Source of the DNA: an uncultured Bacilli bacterium
GTDB lineage: Bacteria > Bacillota_I > Bacilli_A > RF39 > UBA660
Assembly (NCBI GenBank): GCA_934096815.1
Contig: CAKOMY010000003.1
Location: forward strand, 1 to 64,000
Length of the DNA: 64,000 bases
Direction: 5' to 3'
Position numbers and translations under genes: made by a program. Position 1 is the stretch's first letter; each line of letters begins with the position of its first letter. A model generated the notes under the pieces. The model had not been told where the DNA came from. It saw only the letters and a program-made list of their open reading frames with translations, and ran no database searches. Shown one piece after another: positions 16,664 through 25,545 of the stretch.

Positions 16664-17950
16664 ATGAAGTTGAATAAAGAATTTATTGAAAAGGTATCTA
16701 AAAGTAAAGGGGAGCCTAAGTGGATGCTTGAGTTTAGATTAAAGTCTTTTGAAAAGTTTTTAGAACTAGATAATCCTTCTTTTGGTCCTAAACTAGATAT
16801 AGATTTTGATAAAATAAATTATTATAAAAAGATAAGTGATGTAACTGATTCATGGGATAATGTTGATAAAGATATTAAGAAAACATTCGATGATTTAGGA
16901 GTAATTAAAGCTGAGAATACTTATTTATGTGGGGTTTCTAATCAGATTGAAAGTGAAGTGTTTTATCATAAATTAAATAGTAATAATGGAGTTATATTTT
17001 TATCTACTGATGAAGCATTAAAGGAATATCCTGAACTATTTAAGAAATATTTTAATAATTTAGTTAAATATGATGAAAATAAATTTACAGCTTTAAATGG
17101 TTGTATGTGGAGTGGTGGATCTTTTATTTATATTCCTAAAGGGGTTAAATTAGATAGACCACTACAAAGTTATTTTAGAATTAATGAAGTTACGATGGGA
17201 CAATTTGAAAGAACCATTATAATTGTTGATGATGATGCTGAACTTTCATATATAGAAGGTTGTACGGCTTTATCACATTCTGAGAATTCTCTTCATGCTG
17301 GAGTTGTTGAAATTTATGTTGGTAAGAACGCTAAATGTAAATATAGTACAATTCAAAATTGGAGTAATGATGTATATAATTTAGTTACTAAAAGAGCAAT
17401 AGTAGATGATTATGGTTTAATGGAGTGGCTTGATGGTAATGTTGGTAGTGGAGTTACGATGAAATATCCTAGTTCAATATTAAAAGGGGATTATGCTAAG
17501 GGAAATTCTGTTTCTATTGCGTTTGCTAAGGAAGGCCAAATTCTTGATGCTGGTGCTAAAATGATTCATATAGGAAAGAATACAAGTAGTAATATAATAT
17601 CTAAAAGTATTGCTAAAAATGGAGGAGAGGCTGATTACAGAGGCTTAGTTAAGATATGCGAGTCAGCTATTAATTCTAAGGCAAGTGTTAAATGTGATAC
17701 TATTTTGTTAGATGATGAATCAGTTAGTGATACTATTCCAACTAATATATTACTTAATGATTCTAGTTATTTAGAGCATGAAGCAACGGTATCTAAAATA
17801 AGTGAAGAAAAATTGTTTTATTTAATGAGTAAAGGATTAAGTGAAAATGCAGCTAAAGATTTAATTATTTTAGGGTTTATTTCTGATTTTAAAAAAGAAT
17901 TACCTCTTGAATATGCAGTTGAACTTAATAGATTATTAAAAAATATTTAA
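16664..17950 (+). CDS. sufB: Fe-S cluster assembly scaffold SufB
   Basis: 428 aa. SufB signatures include GCMWSGGSFIYIPKG, EGCTA, NWSNDVYNLVTKRA, FAKEGQILDAGAKMIHIG, DYRGLVKI and CDTILLDDESVSDTIP. With SufC and SufD it forms the scaffold on which Fe-S clusters are built. It is a little shorter than the usual 465 aa, lacking part of the N-terminal region. sufC, sufD, sufS and sufU are not in the window; the upstream neighbours are two metallopeptidase-like genes. A strong terminator follows. Confidence 0.93.
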   Translation: MKLNKEFIEKVSKSKGEPKWMLEFRLKSFEKFLELDNPSFGPKLDIDFDKINYYKKISDVTDSWDNVDKDIKKTFDDLGVIKAENTYLCGVSNQIESEVFYHKLNSNNGVIFLSTDEALKEYPELFKKYFNNLVKYDENKFTALNGCMWSGGSFIYIPKGVKLDRPLQSYFRINEVTMGQFERTIIIVDDDAELSYIEGCTALSHSENSLHAGVVEIYVGKNAKCKYSTIQNWSNDVYNLVTKRAIVDDYGLMEWLDGNVGSGVTMKYPSSILKGDYAKGNSVSIAFAKEGQILDAGAKMIHIGKNTSSNIISKSIAKNGGEADYRGLVKICESAINSKASVKCDTILLDDESVSDTIPTNILLNDSSYLEHEATVSKISEEKLFYLMSKGLSENAAKDLIILGFISDFKKELPLEYAVELNRLLKNI

Positions 17951-18010
17951 ATGTGATTGTTTTTATAAATTTGATTAGGTAAATTAAAAATTTTGTTTAG
18001 AAGATATTTA

Positions 18011-18047
18011 AAATTTGTACTTTTTTAGGTGCAAATTTTATTTTTTT
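18011..18047 (+). terminator. Intrinsic terminator after sufB
   Basis: A 10-bp stem AAATTTGTAC/GTGCAAATTT (one G-T pair) is followed by TATTTTTTT. Confidence 0.82.
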
Positions 18048-18104
18048 ATCTTTTGATACCTTAAATTATTTGTGGTAAAAATGTTAGTGAAAGGAGGAAA
18101 TATG

Positions 18105-18452
18105 ATGTATAACACGGTTATGTTGATAGGCAGACTTACTGCTAATCCGGAAATTACAAAAGCTGATGATAAAAAAGATGTATGTCATGTTACTCTAGCA
18201 GTTCAGAGGGTTTATAAAAATTCTGATGGAGTATATGAAGCTGATTTTATTAGATGCACGTTATGGGATCAGGTTGCTTTAAGGGTTAAAGAGTATTGCA
18301 AAAAAGGTGATTTGGTAGCAGTTAGAGGTCAGCTTAAGACATCTACTTATGAAGTTAATGGCGAAAAAAAATATTCAACTGAAGTTGTAGTTGAAAGATT
18401 AGCATTTTTATCTAATATGCCTAAACAAGATGAAGAAGAAGAGAAAGAGTAG
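18105..18452 (+). CDS. ssb: Single-stranded DNA-binding protein
   Basis: 115 aa OB-fold protein: MYNTVMLIGRLTANPEI, FIRCTLWDQVALRVKEYCKK, GDLVAVRGQLKTSTYE. The ATG at 18105 is seven bases after AGGAGG; 18102 is an adjacent alternative. The acidic partner-binding tip (usually DDIPF-like) is absent: the protein ends in a plain Glu/Lys stretch. It is therefore closer to SsbB-type or element-borne SSBs than to the replicative SsbA, which normally sits between rpsF and rpsR. Confidence 0.9.
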   Translation: MYNTVMLIGRLTANPEITKADDKKDVCHVTLAVQRVYKNSDGVYEADFIRCTLWDQVALRVKEYCKKGDLVAVRGQLKTSTYEVNGEKKYSTEVVVERLAFLSNMPKQDEEEEKE

Positions 18453-18507
18453 TTAAGCTAAGTATATTTAAGTAATTAAAAACATAAGATTAAGTGGTGA
18501 ATAAATT

Positions 18508-19278
18508 TTGAAAATAAAATATTTGTTAGTTCTTTTATTAGTAGTTGTAAGTTTCTATTTTACAGATAAAGTAATGATTTATATTAATAATAAAAATCCA
18601 ATTATGAGGGAAATTGTAACTGTTAAGGATGATTATGCAGTTGAATATGTAAATGCGGTTATAGAGGATAATACTATAATTCCTGGTGTTAATGGAAAAG
18701 AGGTTGATGTAGATAAATCATTTAACAAAATGGAAAATTATGGGTATTTTAATGATCTTTACTTAATATATACAGCAACGTCTCCTAAGATGAGTTTAAA
18801 TGATAATAAGGACAAGATTATTATAAAGGGTAATTCTAAAAAGAATATGGTTGCGTTTATAGTTGATCATAACGATGAAGTTATAAATTATTTTAAGGAT
18901 AATAATATTAAATTTACTTTAGTAGGAAAAGTAGGTGATGTATTTGATAAAGAAAATACATATATTAATGGAGAAACTGATGAAAAGTTATTTTCAAATT
19001 TAAATTCAATTCTAAATCGTAAAAAAATTAATTCTAATATTTGTTTAGTTGGTTCATCAAATTTAGAGTTATGTAAAAGAAAAGAATATTATTTATTACA
19101 ATATTCAATTAATATGAATGAGAACATAATAGATAATATTAATAAGGTCGGTTCTGGAGATATAATTTATATATCTCAAAATACATCTTTATCTAATGTA
19201 AAAAAGATTATAAATGAAATCTCTAGAATAGACTTAAAAATTGATTATTTAAATATTTTAATATCAGAAAAAAACTAA
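18508..19278 (+). CDS. Membrane-anchored extracytoplasmic protein, unknown
   Basis: 256 aa. One N-terminal hydrophobic helix (residues 4-20) followed by a soluble domain, probably outside the membrane. The start is TTG, with GGTGA seven bases upstream. A segment MVAFIVDHNDEVINYF followed by IKFTLVG recalls a degenerate polysaccharide-deacetylase (NodB-like) fold, but the catalytic Asp/His set is not visible, so no enzyme function is claimed. It lies 37 bases before the thioester adhesin gene and may belong to the surface-fibre locus. Confidence 0.6.
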   Translation: MKIKYLLVLLLVVVSFYFTDKVMIYINNKNPIMREIVTVKDDYAVEYVNAVIEDNTIIPGVNGKEVDVDKSFNKMENYGYFNDLYLIYTATSPKMSLNDNKDKIIIKGNSKKNMVAFIVDHNDEVINYFKDNNIKFTLVGKVGDVFDKENTYINGETDEKLFSNLNSILNRKKINSNICLVGSSNLELCKRKEYYLLQYSINMNENIIDNINKVGSGDIIYISQNTSLSNVKKIINEISRIDLKIDYLNILISEKN

Positions 19279-19314
19279 AAATAAGTTTTTAATGGAGCAA
19301 GATTAGGAGAATTA

Positions 19315-21195
19315 ATGAAGAAGATTTTAAAATATTTAATATTGTTAATACTTATTTTACCAAGTATTGTATATGCAAATGTTTATAATGATAAGATTAT
19401 TGAAAGATATAAATGGATTCCTAATGATTATATAATTAAAGAAAAAAATGGAACTAGAAAGTATCAACAATTATCTCTTATGGTTAGAGATAGTGATAAA
19501 CAATTTGTTTATTGTGTAGAACCGGGGATTTCAATAAATAAGAATAATAGTTATGTTGGAAATGATACTAATCAATATGAATTTGCTAAGATAAGTGAAG
19601 ATGATTGGAAGAAAATAAATCTAATTGCTTATTATGGATATGGATATAGAGATGCTTTTGTTAATCATGAAGATTTAAAATGGTATAGTGCTACTCAGTA
19701 TATGATATGGCAAGTTATACCTAATGGATATAATATTTATTTTACTGATAAATTAGATGGAAAGAAGATAACTAAGTACTCTAAAGAAATTAACGAAATA
19801 AAAGATTTAATTGATAAACATAATGTGGTTCCTGATTTTGGCATTAGCAATTTAGATATTAAATTAGGAGAAGAAATTAGGTTAAATGATCAAAATAATA
19901 TTTTATCTAAGTATAAAGTTATTGTAAGTGATAAAATAGATGCTAAAGTAGATGGTAATGATTTGATTGTTAAAGCTAAAATGGTTGGTAAATATAATAT
20001 TAGTTTTGAAAAAAATGCTGAAAAGTATTCGTTTCCACCAATAATTTATTATGATAATAATAATCAAAATGTTATGAGAGTTGGAAAATATGATTCAGTT
20101 AAAAGTAATATCAATGTTAATGTTAGTGGTGGTAAATTACTTATTAAGAAAATAGATGCTGATACAAAGAAAGTTATTCCTATTAAAAATATTAAGTTTA
20201 AAATAAAAAATTTAGATACAAATGAGTATTTAATGAATGGTAACACTGATATATTTAAAACTAATAAAGATGGAATAATTGTTACTTCTTTTAGTATTTT
20301 AAATGGTAAATATGAAATAGAAGAGGTTGATCAAAAAATTGATGGTTATTTATGGAATAAAGAGACTATTAAATTTGAAATAGATGATAATACTAAATAT
20401 ATTCAGGATAATGAATATGGATTAGTATATGAAATTAAATTTGCTAATAAAAGAGTTAAAGGTAAGGCTGAAATAATTAAAAGTGGTGAAACTTTAGATG
20501 CTATAGATGGTAAAATATATGAAAGTACTAAAAAACTTAAGGGAGTTAGATTTGGTTTATACGCTCATGAAAATATATATGATGAAAATCATGATTTAAT
20601 ATATAAGAAGGATAATCTTATATTAGAAAAGATAACTGATAAAGAAGGAAAGATTAACTTTGATAATTTGTATCTAGGTAAATATTATATTAAAGAACTA
20701 GATACTCTAAAAGATTATATTCTAGATAATAAAAAATATTACTTTGAATTAAAGTATAAAGATCAGTATACCAAAGAGATTAGTTATAAATTAGAAATAA
20801 ATAATTATTTAAAAAAGGGAGAATTAGAATTTACTAAAACTGATTTAGTTACAGGTGATGCTATTTCTAATACTAAAGTAGAAATATATAGTTTAAATGA
20901 TGAATTAATATATTCTGGTGTAACTGATAATAATGGTAAAATTTATATAAAAAATTTGCCTGTTGGACAATATTATATTATAGAAAAGTTAGCAGCACCG
21001 GGATATAAATTAAGCCAAGAAAAACAATATTTTACAATTATTAATAATGAAGATATAGTAAAGATGAATATGACTAATGAAAAAATGGAAGTAGTTGTAC
21101 CAGATACTTTAAAAAATAATTATTTAGGTACTATTTTAGAATTAATTATTTTATTATCAAGTGGAATAATTATTTATGAAAAGAAAAATTATTAG
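19315..21195 (+). CDS. Thioester-domain adhesin with SpaA/Cna-B repeats
   Basis: 626 aa surface protein. A signal peptide (cleavage near VYA-NV) is followed by a thioester domain: Cys67 in FVYCVEPG and Gln128 in TQYMIWQ are the expected bond-forming pair. Three SpaA/Cna-B-type beta domains follow, at about residues 270-375, 380-500 and 500-590 (for example LPVGQYYIIEKLAAPGY), of the kind that carry Lys-Asn isopeptide bonds. The C-terminus has a sorting-like VPDTL motif, a membrane helix and a short basic tail. Thioester domains bind host surfaces covalently. The sortase gene overlaps its 3' end by 20 bases. Confidence 0.85.
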   Translation: MKKILKYLILLILILPSIVYANVYNDKIIERYKWIPNDYIIKEKNGTRKYQQLSLMVRDSDKQFVYCVEPGISINKNNSYVGNDTNQYEFAKISEDDWKKINLIAYYGYGYRDAFVNHEDLKWYSATQYMIWQVIPNGYNIYFTDKLDGKKITKYSKEINEIKDLIDKHNVVPDFGISNLDIKLGEEIRLNDQNNILSKYKVIVSDKIDAKVDGNDLIVKAKMVGKYNISFEKNAEKYSFPPIIYYDNNNQNVMRVGKYDSVKSNINVNVSGGKLLIKKIDADTKKVIPIKNIKFKIKNLDTNEYLMNGNTDIFKTNKDGIIVTSFSILNGKYEIEEVDQKIDGYLWNKETIKFEIDDNTKYIQDNEYGLVYEIKFANKRVKGKAEIIKSGETLDAIDGKIYESTKKLKGVRFGLYAHENIYDENHDLIYKKDNLILEKITDKEGKINFDNLYLGKYYIKELDTLKDYILDNKKYYFELKYKDQYTKEISYKLEINNYLKKGELEFTKTDLVTGDAISNTKVEIYSLNDELIYSGVTDNNGKIYIKNLPVGQYYIIEKLAAPGYKLSQEKQYFTIINNEDIVKMNMTNEKMEVVVPDTLKNNYLGTILELIILLSSGIIIYEKKNY

Positions 21196-21739
21196 TGTTT
21201 GTTATTTATTAATAGTTATTTCTTTTATAATAATTGTTGGTTTTAAGACTAAAAATAATAGTGTTAACATATTAAATGAAGGTAATATTAGTACATATAG
21301 TGAAACTGTGAAAGATAAATTAATTGGTAAAACAAAAGATGAATATGTTGGAATATTGGAAATTAAAAAGATAAAACTTAAAAGAGGTTTTTATAGTATA
21401 GATTCAAATAAGAATAATGTTGATAAAAATATTATGGTTATTAGTTCTTCAGATATGCCTGATGTGAATTTAGGTAATCTGATTTTAGCTAGTCATTCTG
21501 GAAATAGTAATATATCTTATTTTAAAAATTTATATATATTAGAAATAGGTGATATAGCTAGTGTTTATTATTTAAAAAATAAATATGATTATAAATTAGT
21601 TAATTATTATGAAGTGGATAAAACAGGAGTTGTTCAAATTATAAAAAACAATGATGTTAATTGTTTAACGCTTATAACTTGTAAAAAGAATACGAATAAA
21701 CAATTGGTATTTATATTTGAATTAGAAAAAGTTATTTAG
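21176..21739 (+). CDS. Sortase, probably dedicated to the adhesin
   Basis: 187 aa. An N-terminal membrane helix (residues 5-23) is followed by a sortase beta-barrel with catalytic His107 (LASHSGNSNISYF) and Cys169 (CLTLITC). The third catalytic residue, an Arg normally found 8-12 residues after Cys, is missing: the sequence there is KKNTNKQLVF with no Arg up to the end. It overlaps the adhesin gene and is 11 bases from the BsaA-like gene, so one operon is likely. It may anchor the adhesin or join matrix subunits. Confidence 0.82.
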   Translation: MKRKIISVCYLLIVISFIIIVGFKTKNNSVNILNEGNISTYSETVKDKLIGKTKDEYVGILEIKKIKLKRGFYSIDSNKNNVDKNIMVISSSDMPDVNLGNLILASHSGNSNISYFKNLYILEIGDIASVYYLKNKYDYKLVNYYEVDKTGVVQIIKNNDVNCLTLITCKKNTNKQLVFIFELEKVI

Positions 21740-21750
21740 GAGGAGAAAAT

Positions 21751-22368
21751 ATGAGAGAAATTAAAGAAAATAATAAGAATAAAAAGAAATTGTTGGTTGT
21801 AGGAGCACTGGGAATGTTAACTGTGCTTGGAGGAACACTAGCTTATTTTACAACAACAAAGAGCTTTGTTAATACAATTAAAACGGGAGTTTATCAAACT
21901 AAGATATTTCAAGAATTTGTATCTCCATCTAATTGGAAACCAGGAGATGTTGCAGAAAAAACTATTAAGGTAACTAATATTGGGAGTATACCTATGGCTG
22001 TAAGAGCAAGTATTAAAGAAAAATGGATAGCTGCAGATGGAAGTGAACTAGTTGGTATAATTAATAATGATGAAAGAGCTGCAGTTCTTGAATTTGGAGA
22101 AGGTTGGACTCTTGGAAATGATGGACACTATTATTATGGTACTAAGGATAATAAAACAGTATTAGATGCTGGTGAAGAGACTACATCATTTATTAAAAGT
22201 ATTAAATTTAATGAAAATACAACGACTTACTTAAATGAAATAACTTCAGAAGATGGTAAAACTATTACATTTACTTCTAATGGAGGTGGATTTGATGATG
22301 CTACATATACATTAACTGTTAGATTAGATACAGTACAATATGATGCAGCTAGAAATTTATGGGATTAA
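21751..22368 (+). CDS. BsaA/TasA-like SipW-dependent biofilm matrix protein
   Basis: 205 aa. The N-terminus has Lys-rich residues, a hydrophobic core and GGTLAYFTTT, the signal type cut by SipW. The mature part is a beta-rich TasA/camelysin fold: NWKPGDVAEKTIKVTNIGSI, then AVRASIKEKW and a C-terminal TLTVRLDTVQYDAA. TasA and BsaA proteins polymerise into extracellular fibres of biofilm matrix. AGGAGG precedes the ATG. It lies between a sortase and its predicted peptidase, sipW, which starts 14 bases downstream. Confidence 0.85.
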   Translation: MREIKENNKNKKKLLVVGALGMLTVLGGTLAYFTTTKSFVNTIKTGVYQTKIFQEFVSPSNWKPGDVAEKTIKVTNIGSIPMAVRASIKEKWIAADGSELVGIINNDERAAVLEFGEGWTLGNDGHYYYGTKDNKTVLDAGEETTSFIKSIKFNENTTTYLNEITSEDGKTITFTSNGGGFDDATYTLTVRLDTVQYDAARNLWD

Positions 22369-22382
22369 ATAATTAAATTAAT

Positions 22383-22865
22383 ATGAAAAATTTATTAAAA
22401 AATATAATAATTAAGCTACTTTATATTTTAATTAGTATTTATTTAATAATTTTTATACCATCTATTTGGGGCGAAAAACCTTTAGTTGTAATATCTGGAT
22501 CAATGGAACCTACATTAAAAGTAGGTGGTATTCTTTATTATAAACAAGAGAAAATTAAAGATTTTAAAGAAGGAGATATTTTAGTATATCAATTAAATGA
22601 TATTATAATATCTCATCGAATTGTGAAAATTTTAGATAATTCTTTTATAACTAAAGGTGATAATAGTGAAACAATTGATATAAATGAAGTTTCAGAATAT
22701 CAAATATTAGGGAAAGGAACAAATTGGTCGATACCTTACATAGGATATTATGCAGATTTTATTTATAATCATAAATATTTGTTAGTTATTGCAACTGGAT
22801 TAATTTTTATAGATATTTGTTATGGTAGTAAGGGTGAAAAGATGAAAAATGAAGAAGCTATTTAA
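22383..22865 (+). CDS. sipW: Signal peptidase I, SipW type
   Basis: 160 aa. N- and C-terminal membrane helices flank the catalytic core, with Ser40 in VISGSMEPTL and His78 in IISHRIV. His in place of the Lys of standard bacterial signal peptidases marks the ER/archaeal-type SipW class, and TKGDN supplies the conserved Asp. In Bacillus SipW cleaves TasA and TapA; here the adjacent BsaA-like protein and other proteins with (T/S)Y(A/S)(F/Y)(F/Y) signals are likely substrates. It overlaps the next gene by 17 bases. Confidence 0.9.
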   Translation: MKNLLKNIIIKLLYILISIYLIIFIPSIWGEKPLVVISGSMEPTLKVGGILYYKQEKIKDFKEGDILVYQLNDIIISHRIVKILDNSFITKGDNSETIDINEVSEYQILGKGTNWSIPYIGYYADFIYNHKYLLVIATGLIFIDICYGSKGEKMKNEEAI

Positions 22866-23928
22866 GTTAATTTTTGTAGTACTTGCCATTATTTTAGATG
22901 TTAAATTAACTTATTCATATTTTAGTTCTAGTTATGATAATGAGTCTAAATTTAAAACAAAAAAATATAATTTTGTTCTTAATGGGAATGGTGGAACATA
23001 TGCCGATTTAGACAAAGTCATTGTAAAAAATAATAAAGTTGTATTACCTCAACCGACAAGAGAAGGGTATACATTTGTAAATTATGGTGTTGATAATAAT
23101 ATTGATAACATAAATAATAAAGAGTTATATGCTAATTGGAGTATTAATATTTATAATATAAATTATAATTTAAATGGTGGATATTTGAGTGATAAGATAG
23201 AAAATTATACTATTGAAGATGCATTTAATTTAGGAATTCCTCAAAAAGTTGGAAGCAATTTTGTTGGTTGGACTGGAAGTAATGGTGATATACCAGAAAA
23301 TGATGTATATATTTCCAATGGAACTATTGGAAATTTAAAATATATTGCAAATTGGGATACACAAAAGTTTACTATAGATGTTAATTCGGTTATTCAAAAT
23401 AATTTGTATAGTTCTGGTTTAGAGGGATTTACTTTTTCAATATGGTTAAATGATATTTTAGTGGCTGATCATGTTATAAAATATTATAATTCTGAGATAG
23501 AGTATGGCACACAGTTAAAGATATGTGTTTATGACAGGGAAGGATATAGTATAAGATCATTTAAAGAAAAGACGTATACTGTTCAAAGTGATTTGGATAT
23601 TAGACCGGAGTGGTATGATGATATTCCTCCAACGATTACATCTTTTAGTGTAACTAATTTAGGTTACTATGATTTAAAGTATGGAGATATAAAAGGTTGG
23701 AATATTAGAGTATACATCAATGGTTATGATAATGGGACTGGAATATATAAATATCAAACTTGGTTAAAACCATATGGAAGTGGATCAGGTGCGGTAAGAA
23801 AAGATGGTAATGATAGAATTTTAAAAAATGTTTTATATTTGGAAGATGTAAGTGGAAGAACATTTTGTGCCTATGCAATAGATAACGCCGGTAATGAATC
23901 AGAAATGTGTGAAACAATTAAAGTTTAA
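22849..23928 (+). CDS. InlB B-repeat surface protein
   Basis: 359 aa secreted protein. The signal ends LTYSYFSSS, again of SipW type. Two InlB B-repeat-like (Flg_new) beta-grasp modules follow (VLNGNGGTYADLDK to ELYANWS, and INYNLNGGYLSDK to YIANW). The C-terminal domain contains IPPTITSFSV and AYAIDNAGNESEMC, which resembles an Ig-like fold. No sorting signal is seen. Translation is probably coupled to sipW. It is a likely accessory or tip component of the surface-fibre system. Confidence 0.75.
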   Translation: MKKLFKLIFVVLAIILDVKLTYSYFSSSYDNESKFKTKKYNFVLNGNGGTYADLDKVIVKNNKVVLPQPTREGYTFVNYGVDNNIDNINNKELYANWSINIYNINYNLNGGYLSDKIENYTIEDAFNLGIPQKVGSNFVGWTGSNGDIPENDVYISNGTIGNLKYIANWDTQKFTIDVNSVIQNNLYSSGLEGFTFSIWLNDILVADHVIKYYNSEIEYGTQLKICVYDREGYSIRSFKEKTYTVQSDLDIRPEWYDDIPPTITSFSVTNLGYYDLKYGDIKGWNIRVYINGYDNGTGIYKYQTWLKPYGSGSGAVRKDGNDRILKNVLYLEDVSGRTFCAYAIDNAGNESEMCETIKV

Positions 23929-23980
23929 ATTTAAATTATTAACGTATTTGTGATATGATATATTTGGTTGGTGTTTAAAA

Positions 23981-24487
23981 ATGAGTAAAAAGATGAAAAA
24001 TTACGTTTTATTATTTATAATTATATTTGTTAGTACATGTATAATGTTGGTAATTGGCAATGTTTATAAATACTTTAATGATAGTAAAGAAAATAAAAGT
24101 TATATAGTTAATAAAATTAAAAATTATAATTTTGAAGATATTAATAGTGGAATAAATGAAATTAGAAATAATGGTTTATTATATATAAGTTATATTGGTA
24201 ATAAGGACATTTATAGTTTTGAGAAAGATACCTATACAATATTAAAAAATAATAATTTAACTAATAAATTTGTTTATATTGATTGTACTAAAGTTGTGAG
24301 TAATGGAAAGGTAGATGATTTGAATGATAAATTAAATATAATAACTGATCAGGATATTACCTTACCAACTGTTATTTATTATAAAGACGGAAAACCTGTT
24401 GATTATATTGATAGTACAAATCATATTTTAAGAAGTGATAGATTATTACAATTAATAGAGAAGTGGGAGATTGATAAAAATGATTAA
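23981..24487 (+). CDS. Membrane-anchored thioredoxin-fold protein lacking CXXC
   Basis: 168 aa with one N-terminal membrane helix (residues 7-27) and a domain whose later half reads NKFVYIDCTKV and LPTVIYYKDGKPVDYI, the pattern of a thioredoxin fold with its cis-Pro loop. The active-site CXXC is absent, so redox activity is doubtful. It follows the surface locus at a distance of 52 bases and overlaps trmL by eight bases. It might be a chaperone or binding protein outside the cell; this is inference. Confidence 0.55.
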   Translation: MSKKMKNYVLLFIIIFVSTCIMLVIGNVYKYFNDSKENKSYIVNKIKNYNFEDINSGINEIRNNGLLYISYIGNKDIYSFEKDTYTILKNNNLTNKFVYIDCTKVVSNGKVDDLNDKLNIITDQDITLPTVIYYKDGKPVDYIDSTNHILRSDRLLQLIEKWEIDKND

Positions 24488-24995
24488 TGTAGTTTTATTT
24501 GAACCAGAAATTCCTGGTAATACGGGAAATATAATGAGAACATGTGTTGCAACTAATACAACTTTACATTTAATTAAGCCTTTAGGTTTTAGTTTAGATG
24601 ATAGTTATATTAAAAGAAGTGGTGTTAATTATATAAAGGATTGTAATTATTTTGTTTATGAAAATATAGAAGATTTTTATAGTAAAAATGATGGAGAGTT
24701 TTACTATTTTACGAGATATGGTCATAAACCGCATACATCATATGATTATACTGATAAAAGAAAAAATTATTATTTCTTTTTTGGTAAGGAATCTACGGGA
24801 ATTCCACCAAAACTATTAAAACCTCATTTAGATAGATGTGCAAGATTACCGATGACTGATAAGGTAAGGGCACTTAATTTATCTAATACAGTTGCTATAG
24901 TTGTTTATGAAGCATTAAGACAACAAAATTATAATGATTTACTTTTTAATGAACCTCATAAAAGTATAAATTTTATTGAAGATAGTGAAGACTAG
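24480..24995 (+). CDS. trmL: tRNA (cytidine/uridine-34-2'-O)-methyltransferase TrmL
   Basis: 171 aa SPOUT (trefoil-knot) methyltransferase. Motifs are VVLFEPEIPGNTGNIMRTC at the N-terminus, FFGKESTGIPP, and the knot region MTDKVRALNLSNTVAIVVYE. It methylates the wobble ribose of certain tRNAs with SAM. The ATG at 24480 overlaps the end of the preceding gene; a frame-matched earlier codon lacks support. A strong terminator starts before its stop. Confidence 0.93.
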   Translation: MINVVLFEPEIPGNTGNIMRTCVATNTTLHLIKPLGFSLDDSYIKRSGVNYIKDCNYFVYENIEDFYSKNDGEFYYFTRYGHKPHTSYDYTDKRKNYYFFFGKESTGIPPKLLKPHLDRCARLPMTDKVRALNLSNTVAIVVYEALRQQNYNDLLFNEPHKSINFIEDSED

Positions 24996-25017
24996 GAAAT
25001 ACTTGCCTAGTTTTTTT
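24991..25017 (+). terminator. Intrinsic terminator after trmL
   Basis: ACTAGG/CCTAGT stem followed by TTTTTTT; the stem includes the end of the trmL coding region. Confidence 0.8.
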
Positions 25018-25174
25018 ATTAATAGGTAATTTTTTAGATGCCCACTAAAATAAAAATATCTCTTAATTGATTTGGCTATTTCATATCCTTTAATTTATGA
25101 TAGATAAGTTTAAGGCTATTTATTGGTTTATATAAAACTATTATAAGTTTAATAGAAATACATTTAATATATTA

Positions 25175-25209
25175 ATAAAAGAAGAAGACTTTATTGATTG
25201 TCTTCTTCT
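25175..25209 (-). terminator. Terminator of the ferredoxin gene
   Basis: Minus-strand 10-bp stem AGAAGAAGAC/GTCTTCTTCT followed by TTTATT. It overlaps the stop codon. Confidence 0.75.
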
Positions 25210-25379
25210 ATGGATATAGCACCTACTGGGCAATAATCAACTGCTTCTTCGGCTTCTTTAGTTACTTCATTATTTATAACTTTTGCATGATTTTCGTCAA
25301 AGTCAAATGTTTTTGGAGCAGTGCTTACACACATTCCACATCCAATACATAGATTTTCATCTAATTTTACTTTTTTCAT
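25191..25379 (-). CDS. Monocluster [4Fe-4S] ferredoxin
   Basis: 62 aa. Cys residues in CIGCGMC plus a later CPVGAI provide four ligands for one [4Fe-4S] cluster, and the second cluster motif of clostridial ferredoxins is missing. Small cytosolic electron carrier of the Bacillus Fer type. It has an AGGAAG ribosome site and is transcribed alone from the minus strand. Confidence 0.92.
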   Translation of the reverse strand: MKKVKLDENLCIGCGMCVSTAPKTFDFDENHAKVINNEVTKEAEEAVDYCPVGAISIEEDNQ

Positions 25380-25497
25380 TCTTCCTCCATATTAATATTA
25401 TAAAAATTAAAATATTTAAAATCAAGTATTATTCCAGTTGAGATTAAAAATTAACAAATAAAAATTTGCGACGAATTTAAAAAAAATAACAAATAAC

Positions 25498-25526
25498 TTG
25501 AGATTTATATATCAAAGTGCTATTAT
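25498..25526 (+). promoter_or_regulatory. Sigma-A promoter
   Basis: TTGAGA, a 17-base spacer ending TGC, TATTAT. It places the transcript start near 25533 and shows that the downstream gene begins at 25546. Confidence 0.7.
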
Positions 25527-25545
25527 TAGACACGAGGCGATTTTT

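Noticed and set aside
15596..17950. Suf operon remnants (sufC, sufD, sufS, sufU) next to sufB
   Set aside because: No ORF in the neighbouring frames carries ABC-ATPase, cysteine desulfurase or SufU motifs; the adjacent genes are HExxH proteins.
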